Source of the DNA: CAZYYO01 sp964650965
Lineage (GTDB): Bacteria; Bacillota; Clostridia; Lachnospirales; Lachnospiraceae
DNA: 5,378 nt
Direction of reading: 5' to 3'
Assembly (NCBI GenBank): GCA_964650965.1
Contig: CAZYYO010000118.1
Coordinates: forward strand, 1-5,378
The notes beneath the pieces were generated by a model. That model was not told the DNA's origin and did no database searches. It worked only from the letters and a program-made list of their open reading frames with translations. Made by a program: the position numbers and the translations under genes. Shown here piece after piece: positions 1 to 5,343 of the stretch. The first letter of the stretch is position 1. Each line of letters starts with the position of its first letter.

Positions 1-629
1 ATGTAGAAGATATTAGAAAAGCAAACGACATGGGCGTTATCTGTGGTGTTACCACCAACCCATCTCTCATTGCAAAAGAAGGAAGAGACTTCAACGAAGT
101 GATCAAAGAGATTACCTCTATCGTTGATGGACCAATCAGTGGCGAAGTTAAGGCTACCACAGTAGATGCAGCAGGAATGATTGCAGAAGGAAAAGAAATC
201 GCTAAGATTCATCCTAACATGGTAGTTAAGATTCCCATGACAGTAGAAGGATTAAAGGCAGTCAAAGCTTTAAGTGCAGAAGGCATTAAGACCAATGTAA
301 CCTTAGTATTTACTGCAAATCAGGCACTTCTTGCAGCAGAAGCAGGAGCAAGCTATGTATCTCCATTCTTAGGAAGATTAGATGATATCAGCCAGCCAGG
401 TATTGACTTAATTAATACCATTGCTGAAATCTTCGATATCTACGGATATGAGACAGAGATTATTGCAGCATCTGTAAGAAATCCAATTCATGTAACAGAC
501 TGTGCATTAGCAGGAGCTGACATTGCAACTGTTCCTTACAGCGTTATCGAGCAGATGACCAAACACCCATTAACGGATCAGGGTATCGAGAAATTCCAGA
601 AGGATTATATCGCAGTATTTGGCGAGTAA
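1..629 (+). CDS. tal: Transaldolase, small TalC/FSA-type subfamily, 5'-truncated by window edge
   Basis: The frame is open to the left edge: the first whole codon is at 3, and the nine codons before the ATG at 30 read VEDIRKAND. That is the usual family N-terminus, so the true start lies about nine codons outside and the ATG at 30 is internal. The full protein would be about 217 aa, normal for this single-domain TIM-barrel family. Visible motifs are GVTTNPSL near the N-terminus, the Schiff-base lysine in VVKIPMT (codon 228-230), SPFLGRLDD, and the C-terminal KHPLTDQGIEKF. In this fold, E. coli fructose-6-phosphate aldolase has Gln59 and Tyr131. Here the matching residues are Glu (SGEV, codon 144-146) and Phe (SPF, codon 366-368), as in true transaldolases. 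I therefore infer transaldolase (dihydroxyacetone transfer, non-oxidative pentose phosphate pathway, cytoplasm) rather than FSA activity. It converges on the AraC gene and shares a terminator with it. Confidence 0.93.
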   Translation, partial: VEDIRKANDMGVICGVTTNPSLIAKEGRDFNEVIKEITSIVDGPISGEVKATTVDAAGMIAEGKEIAKIHPNMVVKIPMTVEGLKAVKALSAEGIKTNVTLVFTANQALLAAEAGASYVSPFLGRLDDISQPGIDLINTIAEIFDIYGYETEIIAASVRNPIHVTDCALAGADIATVPYSVIEQMTKHPLTDQGIEKFQKDYIAVFGE

Positions 630-655
630 TCCCTAGATTATTTCATACAACAAAC

Positions 656-705
656 AAAATCTCCCACTGCAGGCGGCATTGCTTCCTGTGGTGGAAGATT
701 TTTTT
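656..705. terminator. Probable bidirectional intrinsic terminator between convergent genes
   Basis: A 10-bp stem pairs 664-673 (CCACTGCAGG) with 685-694 (CCTGTGGTGG), with two G-U pairs and an 11-nt loop. After one mismatch, five further outer pairs join 656-660/661-662 to the bases around 696-702. On the + strand it is followed by a run of seven T (699-705). On the - strand the region beyond the stem is also T-rich (complement of the A-rich 651-659). It lies 27 nt after the transaldolase stop and can end that transcript and the AraC transcript coming from the other side. The AraC stop codon (704-706 read on the - strand) lies inside the T-run. Confidence 0.8.
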
Positions 706-1870
706 AATCCTTATTTTGAGTAATACTGGCTTGATATTGGCGAGGCGTTTGCCCTGTCCATTTTTTGAAAACGGAACAATAGTAGCTGTCGGAGACGAAA
801 TGCAGTTGGTTGGCAATATCTTGTACAGAGTAGGTGGGCTTCCGAAGTAATTTTTTTGACCAATCTATCTTTCGCTGTTGAATATAGAGTTTAATAGAGA
901 TGCCATAGGAGGATTTAAACTTGGCAGATAGATAATAGGGCGTATATCCTAATGAGGCAGCCATGGTCTGTAAATCGATTTTTTCTACAAGATGGTTTTC
1001 AACATAATCTTTGATCTGAGAAACTAGCAAGGGTTCATGCTGGGATTGCTTCACCAGTTGGACACGTTCCAGAAATCGGGGATAAATGTCATTCATAATG
1101 GGGCGTAAAGTTTTAATATCAGCACATGCCTCTATGGCACAGATGATCTGATCGCACAGTGTATAGGAGGCTTCTGGAGATACTCCTCCAGCAATAGCGG
1201 AACGGCAGAGTAAAGTGGCGGTAATAAGTGATTCTGTTTTCATCTGGCGAAGGGGATCTCCTGGACATAGTACCCCCGATCGTCCATGGTAGCTTTCGGG
1301 TGCGGGTTGATCGAGACCGTGTTGCAGATTGTAGCACATTTGTTGTTCAAAATCCCAGGAATCATGAAGGTTGGAAGTATTTGTAACCCAATCTGCAACA
1401 GTTATTGTGACAGGGTGAATATAATCAAATGCAGAGGTAGGAACAACCTCCCCAGTAATAGCATATTGAAGTGAGCGGGCATAATTGACGATTTGTGATG
1501 TGCTGGTAACAGGAACTTTCTGGAGTAGACGAATCAGGTAACGTTGTGGAGGATTAGAATTCAGGTATTTGTCACGATTTTTTAATAGATAGGCCTCAGA
1601 AGTTTGAGAACTGATAAGAGGACCAAGTAATTCATATTGGCTATCTGTGAGGTGGCATGCCAACCACAGAAGATCCAGATTATCTACAATAATAGTGGGA
1701 TGTATATGTTCTTGGAAATATACAAACATTTGTTGACAGCAATCGTTGTGGACAAAATTCTGGTAAAGAGGAATATAATCATCACCCACCCACTCCGTAA
1801 TTTCCATGGCTCTTGTCATAGTAAAATGAGCTACTCCCTGTACTTTATATAACATATCCAAATACATCAT
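704..1870 (-). CDS. AraC-family transcriptional regulator
   Basis: The protein is 388 aa from the ATG at 1870. Residues ~282-381 form an AraC/XylS DNA-binding domain. The first helix-turn-helix lies around DLQTMAASLGYTPYYLSAKF, and the second around SVQDIANQLHFVSDSYYCSVFKKWTGQTPRQYQ, which carries the conserved F-K-TG-TP-Y signature. The large N-terminal part matches the sensory region common in Clostridia/Paenibacillus AraC proteins, with a LLGPLISS segment and a helical block beginning GDPLRQMKTESLI, followed by CRSAIAGGVSPEASYTLCD. The ligand cannot be read from sequence. The gene is divergent from the sugar-transport operon, so it is the likely regulator of that operon (inference). The start is uncertain: the tandem ATG at 1870/1867 has no good RBS, and a TAG lies in frame three codons upstream. 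Just before that TAG is a well-spaced RBS-ATG at 1933 (see the small ORF). MYLDMLYKVQGV resembles the usual family N-terminus, so a start near 1870 or 1867 is reasonable. Confidence 0.9.
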   Translation of the reverse strand: MMYLDMLYKVQGVAHFTMTRAMEITEWVGDDYIPLYQNFVHNDCCQQMFVYFQEHIHPTIIVDNLDLLWLACHLTDSQYELLGPLISSQTSEAYLLKNRDKYLNSNPPQRYLIRLLQKVPVTSTSQIVNYARSLQYAITGEVVPTSAFDYIHPVTITVADWVTNTSNLHDSWDFEQQMCYNLQHGLDQPAPESYHGRSGVLCPGDPLRQMKTESLITATLLCRSAIAGGVSPEASYTLCDQIICAIEACADIKTLRPIMNDIYPRFLERVQLVKQSQHEPLLVSQIKDYVENHLVEKIDLQTMAASLGYTPYYLSAKFKSSYGISIKLYIQQRKIDWSKKLLRKPTYSVQDIANQLHFVSDSYYCSVFKKWTGQTPRQYQASITQNKD

Positions 1871-1879
1871 GTGAGTATT

Positions 1880-1933
1880 CTAGTGCTGTGAAAAAGTCTC
1901 ATTATCATTTTGCTTTAGTGTTTGCTTTTCCAT
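1880..1933 (-). CDS. Possible 17-aa leader peptide upstream of the AraC gene (or interrupted N-terminus)
   Basis: On the - strand an ATG at 1933-1931 is preceded by AAAGGA (complement of 1941-1946) with a 7-nt spacer, the best ribosome site in front of the regulator. It encodes MEKQTLKQNDNETFSQH and ends in TAG at 1882-1880. The TAG is in frame with the AraC protein, and only three codons separate it from the AraC ATG at 1870. Two readings are possible: a short leader whose termination allows ribosomes to restart at the AraC start, or an older longer N-terminus cut by an amber codon. TAG is used as a normal stop by the binding-protein and first permease genes here, so recoding of TAG is not suggested. 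No family is recognised. Confidence 0.35.
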   Translation of the reverse strand: MEKQTLKQNDNETFSQH

Positions 1934-2005
1934 GTCTGTGTCCTTTCTTTGTCTTCATAAAACAATGATAGATGAAAAATTTATAAAAAAAAGTAGTTAT
2001 TTATA

Positions 2006-2032
2006 TTGCGTATTATAAATGCATTTTATAAT
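2006..2032 (+). promoter_or_regulatory. Likely sigma-A promoter of the transport operon
   Basis: A perfect TATAAT is at 2027-2032. The best -35 is only a poor match (TTGCGT at 2006-2011, 15-bp spacer). A perfect -10 with a weak -35 fits a promoter helped by an activator, such as the divergent AraC protein (inference). Transcription would begin near 2039, leaving a short leader of about 27 nt before the ATG at 2066. A second -10-like TATAAA lies at 2014-2019. AT-rich DNA makes chance matches common. Confidence 0.4.
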
Positions 2033-2033
2033 A
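2011..2033. repeat. Imperfect palindrome over the operon -10 region, possible operator
   Basis: TATTATAAA and TTTATAATA arms flank a central TGCA, with one extra T on the right side. Apart from that insertion the 23 bases are self-complementary. The right arm contains the proposed -10 hexamer, so a dimeric protein bound here would occlude RNA polymerase. AraC proteins usually bind direct repeats farther upstream, so this would suit a different repressor, or be chance in AT-rich DNA. Confidence 0.4.
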
Positions 2034-2065
2034 ATAGCAACTTAATTAAAGGAGGAGGTACTAAG

Positions 2066-3838
2066 ATGAGAAGAAAAAGTAAAATGATTGCTTTAGGGAT
2101 GGTAACAAGTATTGTGTTGGGGACAGTGCTTACAGGATGTGGTAAAAAAGAGGAATCCACAGAAGAAGGCAGAACAAATTATACTTGGATGATTGATAAG
2201 GAGCAGGATTCCCGCTTCTATGAGAACTATCAGGATGGACCAGTGCAGCAATATTGGATGAATATGGATTGGGATGCTGATAAGGATGGTGAAGGGAAAA
2301 AAATTTCTGTTGAATTCACTGCCCCCACTGCTGGAAGTGAGCAGGATTATGTAAATACTCTGTTGGCAACAGGAGAATATCCAGATGTTATGTCACTGAA
2401 TTTTTCCAGTGAGTCTGCTGCACAATTATATGATGAGGGAATAGCCATTGATCTTACAGATTATATTGAGCAATATATGCCTAACTATAAAGCGTGGATT
2501 AAATCTCATCCGGGATATGATACTCGTCTATCAAACAATGTAGATGGAGAGCGTAAGTATATTCAATTGTATAATCTGTGTGATCAGGAGAATGAGCCAT
2601 GGGGTGGATTTATTTATCGACGAGATTGGATTGTAAAATATGGTAAGAATCCTACAACTGGAGCAGCATTTACAGGAGGTTATGATGCAGATGGGAATTG
2701 GACAGATGATGTAGTATTCCCCAGTGGTGGAACGGATCCTGTCTATATTAGTGACTGGGAATGGATGTTTGATATCTTTGAGATGGCACTAAAAGGTGAG
2801 AAAATCAATGATGGATATGCTTTTTCACAAAGTTATTGCGGTTATGTAATGACTGGTGATGGCATCGGAGGATTTAATACCAATGCAACTTTATATATGG
2901 ATGATGGAGTTGCCAAGTATGGAGCCAATAGTGATAATTTTCGAGCTTATGTAGAATGTATGAAAAAGTGGTATGAACAGGGATGGATGGATCAGAAATT
3001 TGAAGAACACGCCAGTGATATGTTCTATATGGTGGATTCTGCTAAAGTGTACTCTGGCAAAGTCGGAATGTGGTGGGGCACTGGAAGTCAATTGGCTGAT
3101 CGCATGGATACAAGTAAGGGCGATACTTCTAACCCATTGCATGGCACTTATATGGCAGCAGCAGCTCAGCCTATTAATGATATCTATGGAGGGGAAGATG
3201 CCAAAGGCAAGGATCCTGTTGTATTCTATTCGGGAGGAATGGCAACCAGTGGAATTATACTTACCAACAAAGTTGAGGATAAGGACATTCCGACATTGTT
3301 GACAGCCATTGATTATCTGTATTCCACGGAAGGAGGACTTCTTCGTGGATTAGGCTTTAGCGATAAGCAGCAGGAGGAGATTCAGTGTGATTTATATAAG
3401 AAGTATGATTTAGAATGTGGATATTTTGTTGGAACAGAGGGAGATACCAGCACCTATACAATTAATACAAAACGAGAACTGGAGGATGGCTTGGTTGAGG
3501 CATCTACTGCTCAAAGATTAGTGGGAATTAATATTAATAATATGGATCACGGTTATTCTCAAAATGTACAAAGTTGTATGGAACAGTGGAAGAAGTATAC
3601 GATTAGTGGCAGCATTACATCTGATTTGACCAGTCAGATTCCAGCCGATATGGCACAGGAGAATAGCACAATTAGTGCAAATATCAATACCTATCTAGCA
3701 CAGGCAGTTCCTGAATTCATTACTGGAAAGCGTAATATTGATAGTGATGAGGATTGGAAGGATTTCTGTGACACAATTGAAGAATATGGTTCCCATACAA
3801 TTGAAAATAATTACAATGAAGCACTGGGCAATAAATAG
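2066..3838 (+). CDS. Lipoprotein extracellular solute-binding protein of a carbohydrate ABC transporter
   Basis: The protein is 590 aa. It starts at the ATG at 2066, chosen because GGAGGAGG (2051-2058) precedes it with a 7-nt spacer and because it opens a lipoprotein signal: a basic MRRKSK, a hydrophobic core, then the lipobox LTGC with the lipid-modified Cys at residue 25. A TTG at 2006 in the same frame would add 20 unlikely residues through the promoter and RBS. The mature protein follows family-1 solute-binding proteins: SEQDYVNTLLATGEYPDVMS (about residues 91-110), then YDEGIAIDLTDYIEQYMPNY (about 122-141), and a C-terminal EDWKDFCDTIEEYG helix. The size is at the large end, like LplA-type proteins paired with LplB/YtcP permeases. 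It is anchored outside the membrane and passes solute to the two downstream permeases. The substrate is probably an oligosaccharide, but the sequence does not say which. The gene ends in tandem TAG TAG and is followed by a terminator-like hairpin. Confidence 0.92.
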   Translation: MRRKSKMIALGMVTSIVLGTVLTGCGKKEESTEEGRTNYTWMIDKEQDSRFYENYQDGPVQQYWMNMDWDADKDGEGKKISVEFTAPTAGSEQDYVNTLLATGEYPDVMSLNFSSESAAQLYDEGIAIDLTDYIEQYMPNYKAWIKSHPGYDTRLSNNVDGERKYIQLYNLCDQENEPWGGFIYRRDWIVKYGKNPTTGAAFTGGYDADGNWTDDVVFPSGGTDPVYISDWEWMFDIFEMALKGEKINDGYAFSQSYCGYVMTGDGIGGFNTNATLYMDDGVAKYGANSDNFRAYVECMKKWYEQGWMDQKFEEHASDMFYMVDSAKVYSGKVGMWWGTGSQLADRMDTSKGDTSNPLHGTYMAAAAQPINDIYGGEDAKGKDPVVFYSGGMATSGIILTNKVEDKDIPTLLTAIDYLYSTEGGLLRGLGFSDKQQEEIQCDLYKKYDLECGYFVGTEGDTSTYTINTKRELEDGLVEASTAQRLVGININNMDHGYSQNVQSCMEQWKKYTISGSITSDLTSQIPADMAQENSTISANINTYLAQAVPEFITGKRNIDSDEDWKDFCDTIEEYGSHTIENNYNEALGNK

Positions 3839-3857
3839 TAGGTTGCAGTTTGAGAAT

Positions 3858-3884
3858 GGGGACTGATTGCAGGTCCCCTTTTTT
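3858..3884 (+). terminator. Intercistronic terminator/attenuator after the binding-protein gene
   Basis: The stem GGGGAC (3858-3863) pairs with GTCCCC (3873-3878) across a 9-nt loop and is followed directly by six T (3879-3884). It lies 19 nt after the stop of the binding-protein gene and 32 nt before the ATG at 3917. No promoter is evident between the hairpin and the permease, so the permeases depend on read-through. Such hairpins commonly set high binding-protein and low permease expression. Confidence 0.8.
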
Positions 3885-3901
3885 ATACCCAAAGCCTTAT
3901 G

Positions 3902-3908
3902 AAGGGAG
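3902..3908 (+). promoter_or_regulatory. Ribosome binding site pointing to the permease start at 3917
   Basis: AAGGGAG with an 8-nt spacer to the ATG at 3917 is the only good initiation signal near this gene. That ATG is in a different frame from the permease body, so the site is key evidence that the A8 tract just downstream hides a one-base shift. Confidence 0.7.
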
Positions 3909-3916
3909 AAGTAAGA

Positions 3917-4872
3917 ATGACAAAAAAAAGAAGGAAAAGGCATCAACATATCAACCGCCTAAAATCTCTTTGAAACATGATATGAAGAAGAACTGGCCAG
4001 TGTATTTAATGTTTTTGCCTCTCGCAATCTATTTTATTATTTTTAATTATATTCCAATGGCGGGTATTCTAATGGCATTTGAAAGATTTAGTGTCACAAA
4101 GGAATTATTTGGAAGTACCTGGGTGGGAATGAAAAATTTTGCAGATCTCTTTACGGGGGTGGCATTTACTACAGCACTTCGCAATACGGTGTGTATGGCC
4201 ATATTACATCTTGTATTCGGATTTTTTCCACCAATTATCTTGGCAATAATATTTTCTGAATGCAAATGTAGACCGTTTCGTCGACTGGCACAAATATCTT
4301 CATATTTGCCTAATTTTATATCTGCAGTGGTAGTATGTGCTTTGGCAATTGAATTTCTTAAGGATACAGGTGCAGTTTCGGTAATGCTGACATATCTGGG
4401 TTTGCCCTCTCAGAATTGGTTGGCGAATGGACAGATTCCAGTCTTTTGGCTGATTTATGTGTTGATTGGGGTATGGATTGGCGCTGGGTATGGCTCGATT
4501 ATATATACCACGTCCATTGCAAACGTAAATCATGATTTAAAAGAAGCAGCGGCACTGGATGGAGCCAATAGATGGGATAGAATTCGATATATTGTTATTC
4601 CTACCGTTATGCCCTTGGCAATGATGATGCTTACAATGTCTGTTGGAACCATTTTTATGGCTGGCTGGGATAAAGTACTGCTTTTATATATGCCAAAAAC
4701 CTATAATGTTGCAGATGTACTTTATACTTATACTTATCGAATGGCATTTGGGGATACTGTGAACTTTGGACTTTCTACTGCATCTGGATTATTTCAGTCA
4801 ATTGTGGGGACTATTTTGCTGATTGTATCTAATGCGTTGAATAAGAAGGCGACGTCCTTCGGACTTTTTTAG
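3917..4872 (+). CDS. ABC transporter permease, LplB-like, with apparent one-base frameshift near the start
   Basis: The body of the protein (3982-4872 at least) is a six-helix sugar permease with KKNWPVYLMFLPLAIYFIIFNYIP as the first membrane segment. Further hydrophobic stretches follow, and then the EAA loop EAAALDGANRWDRIRYIVIP (from 4543) that contacts the ATPase. It ends in SFGLF, normal for this family. The start is the problem. The in-frame region extends back to a TTG at 3850, but that path translates the terminator hairpin. The RBS-backed ATG at 3917 reads MTKKRRKRHQH and stops at 3971-3973. Adding one A to the A8 at 3922-3929 gives MTKKKKEKASTYQPP and continues in the permease frame, for a total of 318 aa, a usual size. 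If the tract is truly A8, the fallback is the ATG at 3982 (MKKNWP), which has no RBS. It lies 12 nt before the next permease start. Confidence 0.85.
3922..3929 (+). other. A8 tract, apparent frameshift site in the first permease gene
   Basis: Eight A follow GAC and precede GAA. Upstream frame: ATG at 3917. Downstream frame: permease body. One added A (or two removed) joins them. This may be an undercalled A9, a slippery transcription tract, or a real mutation. Confidence 0.7.
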
Positions 4873-4876
4873 AGAT

Positions 4877-4881
4877 GGAGG
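4877..4881 (+). promoter_or_regulatory. Ribosome binding site before the second permease; favours start at 4892
   Basis: GGAGG lies 3 nt before the ATG at 4885, too close for normal initiation, and 10 nt before the ATG at 4892, which is a little long but workable. The two ATGs are in different frames, and only that of 4885 is open into the permease body as the sequence is written. Confidence 0.55.
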
Positions 4882-4884
4882 ATA

Positions 4885-5343
4885 ATGGAAGATGAAAACA
4901 AAGGAGCAAAGACAAATTGCCCGAGAAGACAAAAAAAAGAAAAACAAATAGCAAGAATAGAAGAATCAGGAAAACTTGGTATGGTAGAAAATCCTGGTAT
5001 TGGTGGTAAAATAGCTGATGCTTGTATATGGTTATTTCTTGTTCTGGTAATTGCTGTGTCAGTGATACCATTATGGCATGTCATTATGGCCTCCCTATCT
5101 GATGGACGAGAATTATTAGGGCATGCAGGGATGGCTTGGCTGCCAGTTGGAAAACTCAATTTTGGTGGATATAGAATTTTGTTCCAGGATAAAGGGATTA
5201 TTAGTGGATATGTTAATACCTTCATTTACGTTGCAGGAGGAACTGCCCTGGGATTATTGATGAATATAATGGCAGGTTATGTGCTGAGTCGTGATACGAA
5301 ATTCAAAGCAGTCATGATATTATTTTTTGGTGTTAGTCAGTAA
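4885..5343 (+). CDS. ABC transporter permease, YtcP/LplC-like, N-terminal half only
   Basis: As written, the open frame encodes 152 aa, whereas this permease family is usually near 300 aa. From KLGMVENPGIGGK onward it is recognisable: membrane segment 1 at about residues 46-64 (LFLVLVIAVSVIPLWHVIMAS), then SDGRELL, a WLPVGKLNFGGYRILF periplasmic stretch, segment 2 about 109-133 (NTFIYVAGGTALGLLMNIMAGYVLSR), and the start of segment 3 (AVMILFFG). It then ends at a TAA (5341-5343). The EAA loop and the last helices are absent, so this product cannot form a working channel half. The first 16 residues from the ATG at 4885 look unnatural. The ATG at 4892 reads MKTKEQRQIAREDKK, and one extra A in the A8 at 4931-4938 joins that to the body. 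It would pair with the upstream permease. Truncation is probably by insertion or rearrangement at about 5340. Confidence 0.8.
   Translation: MEDENKGAKTNCPRRQKKEKQIARIEESGKLGMVENPGIGGKIADACIWLFLVLVIAVSVIPLWHVIMASLSDGRELLGHAGMAWLPVGKLNFGGYRILFQDKGIISGYVNTFIYVAGGTALGLLMNIMAGYVLSRDTKFKAVMILFFGVSQ
4931..4938 (+). other. A8 tract, apparent frameshift site in the second permease gene
   Basis: Eight A sit between GAC and GAA, the same 14-base context as at 3919-3932. From the ATG at 4892 the frame stops at 4949-4951. With A9 it enters the permease body as KKKEKQIARIEESGK. The alternative start at 4885 avoids the need for a shift, so this site is less certain than the first. Confidence 0.55.

Larger units (their letters stand above)
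1871..2065. promoter_or_regulatory. Divergent control region between the AraC gene and the transport operon
   Basis: This is 195 bp of AT-rich DNA serving both directions. On the - strand side it holds the short leader frame and its RBS. On the + strand side it holds the likely operon promoter, a palindrome over the -10 region and the binding-protein RBS. A direct repeat TTTGCTTT occurs at 1909-1916 and 1921-1928 (12-bp period), inside the leader frame. An A8 tract lies at 1985-1992. No clear consensus promoter for the AraC gene was found and no convincing catabolite (cre) site. Confidence 0.6.

Noticed and set aside
1119..1474. Other open frames over the AraC gene on both strands
   Set aside because: They lack RBS and family resemblance and overlap a well-supported coding frame; treated as shadows. 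The same holds for the opposite-strand frames over the transport genes.
1880..1882. TAG read as an amino acid (recoded amber) in the AraC gene
   Set aside because: TAG is the normal stop of the binding-protein gene (3836-3838, in tandem) and of the first permease (4870-4872), so genome-wide recoding is unlikely.
1954..1982. Promoter for the AraC gene (TATGAA on the - strand, complement of 1954-1959)
   Set aside because: No acceptable -35 at a normal spacing; the region is too AT-rich for a supported call.
2006..2065. Binding-protein start at the TTG at 2006
   Set aside because: It would run through the promoter and the Shine-Dalgarno sequence and put 20 polar residues before a classic lipoprotein signal that begins at 2066.
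3850..3916. Permease start at the TTG at 3850, giving a 340-aa protein
   Set aside because: The extra residues would be encoded by the terminator stem and T-run, there is no RBS before it, and a good RBS-ATG lies just downstream at 3917.
4852..4869. Small hairpin GTCC-TTC-GGAC followed by T6 at the end of the first permease
   Set aside because: The stem is only 4 bp and the bases encode the conserved SFGLF C-terminus; too weak to call a terminator.
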